From assembly GCA_965212205.1 (NCBI GenBank), contig CBDBUX010000011.1, forward strand, positions 930,001-994,000: a stretch of DNA of 64,000 nucleotides. The letters run 5' to 3'. The notes under the pieces were generated by a model that was given only the letters and a program-made list of their open reading frames with translations, was not told where the DNA came from and ran no database searches. This DNA is from JAHEJJ01 sp965212205 (GTDB lineage: Bacteria; Bacteroidota; Bacteroidia; Flavobacteriales; Flavobacteriaceae). Shown here one piece after another: positions 43,976 through 53,078 of this stretch (the first letter of the stretch is position 1; each line of letters starts with the position of its first letter). The position numbers were made by a program, and so were the translations under genes.

Positions 43976-44458
43976 CTACTTTCTTATCGGAATCCAGATC
44001 TCTTCTTCCGAAAGCGGATCATTCACTCTGAATTTTTCACCAAGTATTTCAAAATGCGGGCGGTTGTCTAAAACATAACCCGAAGTAGGTATCCACTTGC
44101 TAAAGATATAATGGAAAATTTTGGAATTGCCAGAATGACCCTTGTATAGAAAGACAGCATACAATCCTGCCGGAATTTTTAATAATTCCATTCCTTCTGG
44201 GATAGCGTTCACATTACTGACTTCTACTACCGACCATTTTATAAATTTAGTGCCCGGATTGAATTCATCGAAATAATTAGATGGGTAAACCTGTACGGCC
44301 CACTTATCACTGGATACCACAGATTTAATTTCGGCATGCCGGGGCAGAAAACTCTGCCAAAGCATAGTGGTCTGGTTTTCCATTACCGACATCTCCATAT
44401 TCATGCCGATCAACTTCTTTTCAGGAAGCTCCCTGATACTAGCTTCTAACCCTTTCAT
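43976..44458 (-). CDS. GyrI-like / AraC effector-binding domain protein
   Basis: A 160-residue protein formed of one GyrI-like domain without a DNA-binding part. The pattern KKLIGMNMEMS start, WQSFLPRHAEIK, a GMELLKIPAGLYAVFLYKG core and a C-terminal EIWIPIRK matches the effector-binding domain (SHS2-type) used as stand-alone ligand binders in Bacteroidota. The final Glu and the EIWIPI strand are conserved in the family. It starts 15 bases after the S9 peptidase stop on the same strand. Confidence 0.85.
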   Translation of the reverse strand: MKGLEASIRELPEKKLIGMNMEMSVMENQTTMLWQSFLPRHAEIKSVVSSDKWAVQVYPSNYFDEFNPGTKFIKWSVVEVSNVNAIPEGMELLKIPAGLYAVFLYKGHSGNSKIFHYIFSKWIPTSGYVLDNRPHFEILGEKFRVNDPLSEEEIWIPIRK

Positions 44459-44473
44459 TTTGTGGTTTACTGA

Positions 44474-46582
44474 TCAATCTTTGAGCTCGGGCATTTGCTC
44501 GGTCATCAGTTTGGAGCTCAGATAGGAGTAAATACTGGCCATCATAAATGCTTGCTGGTCGTTGGTGGAAGCTGCACCATGCCCTCCTTCAATGGTTTCA
44601 TAATACCAATAGGGATGTCCCATGGCTTTCATTTTAGCCGCCATTTTTCTGGCATGTCCGGGGTGTACACGGTCGTCTTTGGTTGAAGTGACGAAAAAAA
44701 CCTCGGGGTATACATGGCTATCTTTTAAATTGTGATATGGCGAGTATTTTTTGATAAACGCCCAATCCTCTTCTTTGTCCGGATCGCCATATTCGCCCAT
44801 CCAGCTGGCGCCTGCTAATAATTTATTGAACCGCTTCATATCGAGCAGCGGGGCCCCGATAACTACAGCCTTAAAAAGATCTGGTCTTTGAGTATAGAGC
44901 ACACCAGCCATAAGTCCGCCATTGCTCCAACCAAACGCCCCGATATGCTCCGGTGAGCTGATTTTTCTGTTGATCAGGTCTTCGGTTACGGCATAGAAAT
45001 CATTATAGCAATTTTGCTTCTTTTCTAATCGGCCGGCCTGATGCCAGGCTGGGCCGTATTCGCCGCCACCGCGAATATTCGCCAACACATAAACACCGCC
45101 TCTCTCCAACCATCCCAAACCGGTCGTATAACTGTAATTAGGTTGCACCGAAACCCCAAATCCGCCGTAGGCATAGACCAGGGTTGGATTCTTTCCGTTG
45201 AGTACAATGTCTTTATGACGAACCACAAAATAAGGTACGGAAGCACCATCGGCCGAACTAACAAAATGCTGGTCGATAACCAGATCTGAGGCATCGAAAA
45301 AATCCTTTAGTTTTTTAACCTGATTTATACCACCCTCATCCGCATGATAAAGAGTACGGGGGGTGATAAAATTACTGTATAAAATAAAATGGTCGTTAGT
45401 TTGATTGCTCGAAGACATCAGGTTAATACTCCCGAAGGTGGGCATTTCGATAGAAGACCCTTTCCAGGTGCCATCTTCCAATTTATATCGAAGAAGTTTA
45501 TTTTGTACATCCTCCATAATATTGAGCGTGATAAAATCCTTTGATCCACTCATGCCAACGTAGCTCGACTTCTTATCTGGTGTATAGATGGTATTTATGT
45601 CGAACTGGCCGTCTAAATTATCGCCGAGATCAAAACTGACAAGCGATCCCAGCGTATAAGTGGTGCCATCATGTACCCAATCAGACTGAGGTGAGAGTAC
45701 CACCTGGCCTTTATGATAGCCCTGTACCTGGGCGTTTTTAGGATAATTCACCTGCTTGAATTCTTCTCCATCTAAATAGTATAGTTCCGATTCCCAGAAT
45801 GTTATCATTCGATAAAGAAAAAGATGAGTTTTGCCTTCATCATAAAAGGAAAGGCCAAAAACCCCGACATGTTCAGGGTCGGTTTCAAAAATGGTTTTGG
45901 CATTTGCGAGATCATCACCGCGTTGCAACAGTTTAACCATCCTGGGATACCCTGAAGTAGTAAGGCTGCCTTCACCGAAATTTCTGGAGACCATAACGTT
46001 GTTCTGATCAATCCAGGAGACCCCTCCTTTACTGGATTCGAATGCGAAGCCGCCCTCTGAGAACTGTTTCGTCTCGGCATTGAATTCACGGATTACATTT
46101 TCGTCCGTCCCTCCGTCAGATAAAGAGAGCAGGCAATATTTATTTCCAGGGGGCAACCATGTGGCTCCGGCGAAGACCCATTTTTTGTTTTCTGCCTCAG
46201 ACAATTTATCCAAATCCAGTACTACCTCCCATTGGGTATCATTATTGAGATATGAAGACAATGGCATTCGACGCCAGAGGCCTCGCTCATTCACATCGTC
46301 TTGCCAGAGGTTATACACATATTCCCCGACGATGGTAGGAAAGGCAATTCTGTCTTTATCGTTAAAAGCCCCAACATATTTCTGTCTAAGCTCCTCAAAA
46401 CCGGGATATGCTTCCAGCTTTTCCACCGTTTCTGCATTCTCAGCTCTAACCCAGTCTAAAGGTTGCTCTCCTTCGACCTCTTCGAGCCACAGATGAGGGT
46501 CGTCCTGTTCCTGGGCTATGGTAGTCTCAATGGAACAAAACATTGTAGTAAATAATAGGGAAAATAGAACGTATTTCATCAT
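44474..46582 (-). CDS. Prolyl oligopeptidase family serine peptidase (S9A)
   Basis: A 702-residue protein with a signal peptide (to about TIA-Q24). The N-terminal half is a beta-propeller that gates the active site. The C-terminal hydrolase domain holds the nucleophile Ser553 in GWSNGGLMAG, the acid Asp637 in STKDDRVHP, and the base His668 in EGGHGA. The opening DDPHLWLEEVEGEQPLDWV is characteristic of prolyl oligopeptidases, which cleave short peptides after proline. It is secreted or periplasmic. The GyrI-like gene downstream may share its transcript. Confidence 0.94.
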   Translation of the reverse strand: MMKYVLFSLLFTTMFCSIETTIAQEQDDPHLWLEEVEGEQPLDWVRAENAETVEKLEAYPGFEELRQKYVGAFNDKDRIAFPTIVGEYVYNLWQDDVNERGLWRRMPLSSYLNNDTQWEVVLDLDKLSEAENKKWVFAGATWLPPGNKYCLLSLSDGGTDENVIREFNAETKQFSEGGFAFESSKGGVSWIDQNNVMVSRNFGEGSLTTSGYPRMVKLLQRGDDLANAKTIFETDPEHVGVFGLSFYDEGKTHLFLYRMITFWESELYYLDGEEFKQVNYPKNAQVQGYHKGQVVLSPQSDWVHDGTTYTLGSLVSFDLGDNLDGQFDINTIYTPDKKSSYVGMSGSKDFITLNIMEDVQNKLLRYKLEDGTWKGSSIEMPTFGSINLMSSSNQTNDHFILYSNFITPRTLYHADEGGINQVKKLKDFFDASDLVIDQHFVSSADGASVPYFVVRHKDIVLNGKNPTLVYAYGGFGVSVQPNYSYTTGLGWLERGGVYVLANIRGGGEYGPAWHQAGRLEKKQNCYNDFYAVTEDLINRKISSPEHIGAFGWSNGGLMAGVLYTQRPDLFKAVVIGAPLLDMKRFNKLLAGASWMGEYGDPDKEEDWAFIKKYSPYHNLKDSHVYPEVFFVTSTKDDRVHPGHARKMAAKMKAMGHPYWYYETIEGGHGAASTNDQQAFMMASIYSYLSSKLMTEQMPELKD

Positions 46583-46711
46583 ATATGATTTTAAAGAACT
46601 CTTTGTGTTAGGAATAAATCCGGCCTAAAATACAAATTATGGGCCGCACTCCCGACAGTGTTCGTTGGTTTAACAGTAAAGCAATATGGATAATTCAAAA
46701 TATTGGAAGCT

Positions 46712-47212
46712 TTACCAGGTCTTTTCCATCAAAAAATCGTCCATAATAAATCCGTTTCCAATATCGATCACTATGGGTTTTACTTTTTTAAAGCCCAACT
46801 TAACATAGGCCGCAATGCTCTTAGCGTTATTTTTATTCACCGTGAGGCTTATCTGCCTTAAGCCGTTATTTACGGCTTCATCTTGTATAAATTTCAACAT
46901 TTTACCTCCCAGGCCTTTGCCTCGCAGGGTCTTTCTGAGGTAAATCTTGCTCAAGAAAAGTTCACTTTCCTTTAGATAAAAACTACAATATCCTGCCGGG
47001 GTGTTGTTATAAAGCAGCAGGTGGTACCTGGCCCCTTCATCGATCTGAGTTTTGATCGCTTCGGCCGACTGAAACTTACCGAGCATGTAATCGACCTGGT
47101 CTTTGCCAATTATGGAGGTATAATGTTCCCTCCATATAGCATCGGCAAGACTAACAACTATGGCAATTTCATTTGTTTCAGTAACTGTTATTATTTCTTT
47201 ATCCCTGTCCAT
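46712..47212 (-). CDS. GNAT family N-acetyltransferase
   Basis: From the ATG at 47212 the protein has 166 residues; the frame from 47239 adds nine residues that would overlap more of the upstream gene. The acetyl-CoA loop RGKGLGGKML (Q/RxxGxG/A form) lies near 106, preceded by LSKIYLRKTL and followed by LTVNKNNAKSIAAYVKLGFKKV. It transfers an acetyl group from acetyl-CoA to an unknown amine. Its start overlaps the end of the small secreted protein gene by 22 bases. Confidence 0.88.
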   Translation of the reverse strand: MDRDKEIITVTETNEIAIVVSLADAIWREHYTSIIGKDQVDYMLGKFQSAEAIKTQIDEGARYHLLLYNNTPAGYCSFYLKESELFLSKIYLRKTLRGKGLGGKMLKFIQDEAVNNGLRQISLTVNKNNAKSIAAYVKLGFKKVKPIVIDIGNGFIMDDFLMEKTW

Positions 47213-47550
47213 GGCGCTGTAAATTCCCTTCCCGGGCAATAGGTGATTCCATAAAGTACTCCGTTGTCCAGGTAAGCTGTATGATAATAGGTATGGTTTT
47301 GATCTTTGGTACTAAAGGATAAATAAAGCTTTTCCCAGTTTCTGTTTAACAGTCCATTTTCCAGTGGGCTACCGTAGAAACTACCCTCTAAACTATTTTG
47401 GTCGATGTTGGTAATTCTAAACGTCTGATAATATCCTTCTGCCTCCGGAGTGGGGCGAAGATCAATGTTCCATTCCCCTACTAAATCTTGATTTTGACCA
47501 AATACAAAGGATGAAATAAAGAGCAGAAGTATTGTAATACTATTTTTCAT
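47191..47550 (-). CDS. Small secreted protein of unknown function
   Basis: A 119-residue protein with a clear signal peptide (ILLLFISSFVFG-Q19). The mature part, about 100 residues, looks like a small beta-sandwich: LVGEWNIDLRPTPEAEGYYQTF, SLEGSFYGSPLENG and a late NGVLYGITYCPGR. The opening LVGEWNIDL resembles lipocalin-like domains. Function is unknown. It is co-oriented with and overlaps the GNAT gene downstream. Confidence 0.75.
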   Translation of the reverse strand: MKNSITILLLFISSFVFGQNQDLVGEWNIDLRPTPEAEGYYQTFRITNIDQNSLEGSFYGSPLENGLLNRNWEKLYLSFSTKDQNHTYYHTAYLDNGVLYGITYCPGREFTAPWTGIKK

Positions 47551-47610
47551 TGGATTGTGGACTAATTTGGCTGTGATTTTAATTTGGAACTCGAAACAAC
47601 TTAGATGCTT

Positions 47611-47914
47611 TTACTCTATTCTCCTTAGATCGAGATCGTGAAAATCAAAACTAAAATCTATGTTGGGTGAGATCCCCTTCATTTCGATACGCTGTGCCTT
47701 GCCTTCTTCATCGAGCTGGAACATGGCAAAAGCATCTGCATTCATCTGACGGTATTCCCATCGTATGGCAAATGTATTAGCCTTGTAATAATACATTTGA
47801 CCGATGAGTTTAGGGGAGCGCAGACATTGTATCCAGGGTTGCTGGTCCTTTAAGAACACCTTGATCTTTCCAAACCAGGGATCTTCATAAACACCTAAAT
47901 AATTACTTAAATTA
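47611..47914 (-). pseudogene. Frameshifted C-terminal domain of the serine hydrolase (DUF3471-like)
   Basis: This stretch continues the serine hydrolase in another frame. Removing one T in the run AAACTTTAATTT at about 47912-47918 joins KDISKL to NLSNYLGVYEDPWFGKIKVF and on through WIQCLRSPKL to the stop at 47611. YxGxYEDPWFG is the hallmark opening of the DUF3471 domain that ends many class C-type serine hydrolases. The 82-residue open piece from an internal ATG is thus a fragment of the same gene. Confidence 0.82.
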
Positions 47915-49174
47915 AAGTTTACTAATATCCTTATTTTTAGTCTCTTGCCATACTTTTTGAGTTACAGAATCTCCAGCTTGTTTTCGTTCATCAAGATAAG
48001 TACCATACCGATCTATCCAGTCAAATTCCTCCAGACCTAAATAGCTATCCAGGATCATCTGACTGACGGAACCAAATACAGCGGCTCCATCATCGCTGGT
48101 ATTGGTCAAAACAACAATACCCAGCTCCAGATCAGGGATCATTACCGTCTTTGAGAGCATCCCAGGCAAGCCCCCTGTGTGCTGCACCTGCATGTTCCCA
48201 AGAACATCAGAAAGCCCCCAGCCAAGTCCGTAACCCGCAAAGTGCGAATTATACCTCGGGTTTGTATTGGCATTGACCACCGTGTGGATCTTCCACATTT
48301 CACGTTGGCTGGTCTGGCTGAACAAAGTGTCTTGCAACTCATCACCGTAAATACCTTCATTGAGATGAACCCGCATCCACCGGCACAAGTCGTCAACATT
48401 AGAATACATACCGCCTGCGGCTCCGTTAATGATCTTTTTATAATCGGGGAGTACTACCAATTGACCCGTATCTGATGAATGAGGGCTGGCCAGGTTGCTC
48501 TTGTCTTCAATTTCGTAAATGGAAGCATAGGTGTTATCCATATCAAGCGGGCGGATGATTCTTTGTGTAACAAATTCTTCCCAATTCATGCCAGATACAC
48601 GCTTTATCAGTTCCCCCGCTACCACATAGAGCAAGTTATCGTAATCGAACTTGGTTCTAAATGCCGACACCGGCTCAAAATGCTGGAAGCTCCCCAACAA
48701 ATCATCAATAGTAAAATCACCACCGTCGGGGAAAAACATAAGATCTCCCACACCCAGGCCCATTCCACTGCGGTGGGTTAACAGATCCTGAACATTAAAG
48801 TTCTGCGTGACATAAGCGTTATACATTTTAAATTCCGGGATATGGTCTACAACCTTATCGGTCCATTCCAGTTTCCCATCCTCTACCAATAGTGCCAGAG
48901 CAGCGGTAGTAAAGGCTTTGCTATTTGAGGCTATAGCAAAGTTGGTGTGTTCATTAACGGGACTGTTCGTGCTGACCGATTTAATACCATAGCCTTTGCT
49001 GTGAATTACCTTACCGTTTTTTACCACACCTACTGCCACTCCAGCTACATTAAATCTCTCCATCGCCCGCTGAACCAATGAATCTATCTCGGGTATCGAT
49101 TTTTGTGGATAGACATGCGATACAGTAAGAAGAAGTACGATGATTGAAAGTATTAGTTTTCCGGAGTATCTCAT
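47912..49174 (-). CDS. Secreted serine hydrolase, class C beta-lactamase-like (5' part)
   Basis: A 420-residue secreted protein of the beta-lactamase/penicillin-binding fold. A signal peptide ends at about VYP-Q24. The active site is Ser83-x-x-Lys86 in IASNSKAFTT, the second motif YDN is near 178 in KFDYDNLLYV, and the third is HTGG in QVQHTGGLPG near 348. Such enzymes act as esterases or D,D-peptidases rather than lactamases in most Bacteroidota. The frame stops at 47912, but the family's C-terminal domain continues in another frame at 47611-47914 (see that entry), so the protein is shortened by about 100 residues unless a sequence error explains it. Confidence 0.9.
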   Translation of the reverse strand: MRYSGKLILSIIVLLLTVSHVYPQKSIPEIDSLVQRAMERFNVAGVAVGVVKNGKVIHSKGYGIKSVSTNSPVNEHTNFAIASNSKAFTTAALALLVEDGKLEWTDKVVDHIPEFKMYNAYVTQNFNVQDLLTHRSGMGLGVGDLMFFPDGGDFTIDDLLGSFQHFEPVSAFRTKFDYDNLLYVVAGELIKRVSGMNWEEFVTQRIIRPLDMDNTYASIYEIEDKSNLASPHSSDTGQLVVLPDYKKIINGAAGGMYSNVDDLCRWMRVHLNEGIYGDELQDTLFSQTSQREMWKIHTVVNANTNPRYNSHFAGYGLGWGLSDVLGNMQVQHTGGLPGMLSKTVMIPDLELGIVVLTNTSDDGAAVFGSVSQMILDSYLGLEEFDWIDRYGTYLDERKQAGDSVTQKVWQETKNKDISKL

Positions 49175-49207
49175 GATTATTTATTTAGTTGTTCAGAATA
49201 CTTTGAA

Positions 49208-49975
49208 TTAAATCAATCCTTCAGTAGAAACGGGGAAAAGCAAGCTAAGTAAAAAAGGTACAATATAAACCCTAAAAAGAACAATAAAGGCCAATGATGC
49301 AAGGACTTTGATAATGCGCAAAAACGGCCTGTCGCCCTCAAAGAATGAAATATAAGCCCAACTTAAAACCGCGACCATGAATAAGGTAATAAAATCTCCG
49401 CTTAAGTAGAGTGCGAATACATGCCTCATGATAAAGCTGAATATGGAATTAAATATCAATGCTATGCTAATGAAATAAAAAGATACCACCAGTAATTCAG
49501 TGTAATTGTATTTAAGTTTTCTAAAGAAAATGCTGAACGCAACCGGGAAAAGAAAAAGTTGAGCAACGTTTACAGATAGAGCGTACTCTGTTCCCAGCAG
49601 ATAATTATAGTACTGTATATCATCATATAATCGTTCAGGAATCACTGAAGGATAGTAGGCGTAGTATTCACGAATAAGCCTTCTGGGGGCCGACAGGTAA
49701 TCTATTAAGGCCTGAAAGGCAACGGTAATGATAAGAAACCTGGTTGGTGCTGTGTACCGTTTGCGCATACCCTGAATGTAATTCCTGGCCGTGATTCCGG
49801 GCTTGTAAGACAATTGCCATAGCGTATAGAAAAATCCCTGGTGCAAGTCGAATTCATCGTCGATGAACTTTCCAATTAGCGCGAATAGTTTGAGTCTGGA
49901 ATTGCCCATTTTGCGCTGTCCGCAATTAGGGCAAAAGTTCTCCTGAAATTCGTGTCCACAATTTTTACATGTCAT
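49208..49975 (-). CDS. DUF3667 domain membrane protein
   Basis: A 255-residue protein opening with a zinc-ribbon C-x2-C ... C-x2-C (CKNCGHEFQENFCPNCGQRK), followed by the DUF3667 signature KFIDDEFDLHQGFFYTLWQLSYKPG and NYIQGMRKRYTAPTRFLI. About five hydrophobic segments fill the C-terminal two-thirds. Function is not known. It is divergent from the cyclic-DPG-synthase-like gene across 190 bases. Confidence 0.9.
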   Translation of the reverse strand: MTCKNCGHEFQENFCPNCGQRKMGNSRLKLFALIGKFIDDEFDLHQGFFYTLWQLSYKPGITARNYIQGMRKRYTAPTRFLIITVAFQALIDYLSAPRRLIREYYAYYPSVIPERLYDDIQYYNYLLGTEYALSVNVAQLFLFPVAFSIFFRKLKYNYTELLVVSFYFISIALIFNSIFSFIMRHVFALYLSGDFITLFMVAVLSWAYISFFEGDRPFLRIIKVLASLAFIVLFRVYIVPFLLSLLFPVSTEGLI

Positions 49976-50120
49976 AGAACTAGTCGGACTTTGATCAATT
50001 TTAAAAGAAACTTGATAAATGTAAAAAACTTATAGCATTAAATCTGTATTCGTGATTTTAAGCTATTTTTTCTGGGGATGTCATGTGACTTTTATCATAT
50101 TTTCCAGACCCCGGTTCTAC

Positions 50121-50128
50121 TAAGTTTG
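50121..50128 (+). promoter_or_regulatory. Candidate -7 promoter element of the cyclic-DPG synthase-like gene
   Basis: TAAGTTTG matches TAnnTTTG, 37 bases upstream of the ATG. The -33 region has only a weak TTT match. Confidence 0.45.
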
Positions 50129-50165
50129 TTTAAGTTAATTCACCAATAAAATCAAATCACCAGAT

Positions 50166-51527
50166 ATGAGAAGAAAAGTCCTGATCATGGGGGCCGCCGG
50201 CCGAGATTTTCATAATTTCAATACGGTTTTCCGCGATAATGAGCGTTACGATGTATTGGCCTTTACGGCAACCCAGATCCCAAATATTCTTGATCGAAAA
50301 TACCCTGCCAGCCTGGCGGGAAGTTTATACCCTGATGGTATTCCCATCTATGATGAAAAAGACCTGACCAAGCTGATTCATAAGTTTGGTATAGATGATG
50401 TTGTTTTTTCGTATTCCGATGTTTCTTACGATTATTTGATGCATAAATCATCTGAAGTTAATACGGCAGGCGCCAATTTTGTGTTGCTCGGACGAAAGGA
50501 TACGGCCATAAAGAGTAAAAAACCTTTGATCAGTGTAGGAGCTACCCGCACCGGATGTGGCAAAAGCCAGACTTCCAGAAGGCTGGTCGAAATCCTTATG
50601 GAGCAAGGCCTGAAAGTAGTGGCGATCAGACATCCAATGCCTTACGGAGACCTGGAAGCACAACGGGTACAGCGATATGCACAGTTAGATGACTTGAAGA
50701 GATACGATTGTACCATCGAGGAAATGGAAGAATATGAACCGCATATCATCCGCGGAAATGTGATTTATGCCGGGGTTGATTATGAGGCGATCATAAGGGC
50801 CGCAGAGAACGACCCCGACGGCTGTGATATTATTGTGTGGGACGGTGGTAATAATGACTTCCCTTTCTATGAACCAGACCTTCATATTACAGTTGCCGAT
50901 CCTCACCGACCCGATGACGGACTAAAATATTATCCGGGAGAGGTTTGTATACGTATGGCCGATGTGGTGATCATCAATAAAATTGATAGCGCCAGACCGG
51001 AAGATATCGACAAGCTCAGAAAACAAATTCAGGATCTGGTACCCGCTGCCACCCTGATTGAAGCGGCTTCCCCAATAAGTGTCGCCGATGCCTCTGTGAT
51101 CACCAATAAAAAAGTATTGGTTGTGGAAGATGGCCCTACACTTACTCATGGCGGAATGACCCTTGGAGCCGGAACTCTGGCGGCACAAAAATTTGGTGCA
51201 AACCAAATGGTAGATCCCAGACCTTATCTTGTAGGTGAACTCAAGGACACCTTTGATAAATACCCCGATATCGGGACCTTGCTTCCTGCCATGGGATATG
51301 GCGAGCAGCAGTTAAAAGACCTGGAGGCAACTATCGATAAAAGCGACGCTGAGGCCGTGGTCATAGGAACACCCATAGATCTTAATCGTGTGATCAATAT
51401 CCGAAAACCAAATACCAGGGTATTTTACGATTTACAGTCGATCGGTAGCCCGAATCTCGAAGGCGTCATCGTCGATTTCCTGATTAAAAAAGGGATTGCG
51501 GCCGGTGTAGCAGAAGAAGTGGGGTAG
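50166..51527 (+). CDS. Cyclic 2,3-diphosphoglycerate synthase-like GTPase/ATPase
   Basis: A 453-residue soluble protein. An N-terminal Rossmann-like part (MRRKVLIMGAAGRDFHNF) leads to a P-loop, GATRTGCGKS at 125-134, and a second phosphate-binding segment around VAIRHPMPYGDLEAQRVQRY. Later regions include WDGGNNDFPFYEPDLHITVADP and VVIINKIDSA. This arrangement matches cyclic 2,3-diphosphoglycerate synthases, which in hyperthermophilic methanogens make the osmolyte cyclic DPG. Bacterial members are known by sequence only. It is a single gene with its own promoter; in a mesophile its product and role are uncertain. Confidence 0.82.
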   Translation: MRRKVLIMGAAGRDFHNFNTVFRDNERYDVLAFTATQIPNILDRKYPASLAGSLYPDGIPIYDEKDLTKLIHKFGIDDVVFSYSDVSYDYLMHKSSEVNTAGANFVLLGRKDTAIKSKKPLISVGATRTGCGKSQTSRRLVEILMEQGLKVVAIRHPMPYGDLEAQRVQRYAQLDDLKRYDCTIEEMEEYEPHIIRGNVIYAGVDYEAIIRAAENDPDGCDIIVWDGGNNDFPFYEPDLHITVADPHRPDDGLKYYPGEVCIRMADVVIINKIDSARPEDIDKLRKQIQDLVPAATLIEAASPISVADASVITNKKVLVVEDGPTLTHGGMTLGAGTLAAQKFGANQMVDPRPYLVGELKDTFDKYPDIGTLLPAMGYGEQQLKDLEATIDKSDAEAVVIGTPIDLNRVINIRKPNTRVFYDLQSIGSPNLEGVIVDFLIKKGIAAGVAEEVG

Positions 51528-51565
51528 GGGTCATCAGAGATTTTGACACCGGTTCAAAGATGTGA

Positions 51566-52300
51566 TCAGGCGTTTTTCAAAATACCATCGGCTAGTTTAG
51601 GGGCAATCCTGCCGATTAGGCGAAGCCATTTGGCCTTGTCGATAAATATTTGAAACCTGTTCTTTTTAAAAGCGATCATAAATTCGTCTACAAGCGCTTT
51701 TGGACTCAGTTTATTCTTCCCACGACCCTCGGTCATAGGGGTATCCACCAGGGGTGGAATTATTTCAAAAACTTTTACCGAAGTTTCTTTGAGCTGGTAT
51801 CGCAGTGCCCTGCTAAGGTTGTGTAGACCAGCCTTGGTGGCGCAATACACTGGGGCAGATTTTTTTGGGTGAAAGGCCAGGGCAGAAGTCACATTAACAA
51901 TAGCGGCCTCCTCTTTCTTGGCGAGCTGGGGTAACAGTCCGTAGATCAGATGCAACGGGCTGGTCAGATTCACCCGAATTTCGCGACTTATTCTGTGAAA
52001 ACCATCGTCTTCTTCCAGCCATTGATAGTTGTATTGAATCCCTGCATTATTGATTAGCATGTTAATCTCAGGGTACGTATTCAGGCAATGCTCCAAAAGC
52101 CTTCGCAAGGATTTGGGATTTGCCAGATCACATACCACGGTAGACACTTTTGGAAATTCTGTATGGAGTTTATTGAGATTTTCAGGGTTACTCGAAACAA
52201 CAATGAGTTTATTTCCCTCGCTGTAAAATTGTCTTAGCAGCTCCAATCCTATACCCGAAGTTCCTCCTGTTAGTAATATAGTGTTGCCATGTGCCTGCAT
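51566..52300 (-). CDS. SDR family oxidoreductase
   Basis: A 244-residue classical short-chain dehydrogenase. The cofactor motif TGGTSGIG lies at 11-18, the NAG motif is in INNAGIQYN near 86, and the catalytic Ser-Tyr-Lys are in VNVTSALAF, VYCATKAGLH (Tyr-x3-Lys). It resembles DltE-like and related SDRs; the substrate is not readable. It converges on the cyclic-DPG synthase-like gene, 38 bases apart. Confidence 0.9.
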   Translation of the reverse strand: MQAHGNTILLTGGTSGIGLELLRQFYSEGNKLIVVSSNPENLNKLHTEFPKVSTVVCDLANPKSLRRLLEHCLNTYPEINMLINNAGIQYNYQWLEEDDGFHRISREIRVNLTSPLHLIYGLLPQLAKKEEAAIVNVTSALAFHPKKSAPVYCATKAGLHNLSRALRYQLKETSVKVFEIIPPLVDTPMTEGRGKNKLSPKALVDEFMIAFKKNRFQIFIDKAKWLRLIGRIAPKLADGILKNA

Positions 52301-52456
52301 TTGATATCTTGTTATGGGTTTCGAAAAGTTTTGTCTCTAAAAATAACAATATTCAAGGTCTATGTCTTTGGATCATAAATTTTCTGAATGCCAGGGATAT
52401 AAAACATAATGGCGGTCTCATCGTTTGTGTTTAAGGAGAAAAACCATAAAAGTCCA

Positions 52457-53059
52457 ATGAAAGTACTGCGCTTTTTTATATTCATATTCCTTTTTACAGT
52501 GAGCAGCCATGCCCAGGAAGCAGGATTTTATGGATTGCAGACTACCTATAGTTATGCCGGGGGCACCTATTATCCGACAGTTGGTGTTTCCATGGAAGCC
52601 TGGTTTGGGAAGCATTTCAGCATAAATTTTGCGGCTCTATATGGTCCAATTGATAGCGACACCTATTATTTTGCCACGGGAGGCGGCCAGGCTTTGGGGG
52701 TCTACCTGATCAAAAAAGGATTCGAAAACACCAGCGATCTTGCTTATGCCCTGCCGCTGGGTATAATCAGTTTTGTGATTCCCGAGAGTATAGCATACAG
52801 GATTCCACTGGGCGAACCAATACAGCTGGGGATATATCTTTCACCCTTCGGATACGAAGTGCTGCGCAATACCGCTGAAGAGGTATCGATGGAGCGCACA
52901 AGTTACGAGCTAGGAATGCGATTCTATCTGCGAGCCAATCATTGGATTCATGTTGTACCCCGTGTTGGGATGAAAGGCTACTATGGCGAACGTGATCTGG
53001 GTATTAATTATGGCCTCAGTATTCTGTTCAAAGGCAAAAAGAAGGAAGCGCCAGATTAA
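52457..53059 (+). CDS. Outer membrane beta-barrel-like protein of unknown function
   Basis: From the ATG at 52457 the protein has 200 residues; the longer frame (52409) lacks a signal at its start. A signal peptide (FIFIFLFTVSSHA-Q) precedes a Gly/Tyr/aromatic-rich, strand-alternating mature part typical of small outer membrane barrels, with a late KGYYGERDLGINYGLSILF ending in an aromatic strand before a Lys tail. I do not recognise a family. It is a single-gene unit. Confidence 0.75.
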   Translation: MKVLRFFIFIFLFTVSSHAQEAGFYGLQTTYSYAGGTYYPTVGVSMEAWFGKHFSINFAALYGPIDSDTYYFATGGGQALGVYLIKKGFENTSDLAYALPLGIISFVIPESIAYRIPLGEPIQLGIYLSPFGYEVLRNTAEEVSMERTSYELGMRFYLRANHWIHVVPRVGMKGYYGERDLGINYGLSILFKGKKKEAPD

Positions 53060-53078
53060 AAGATTTCGTTTGAAATTG

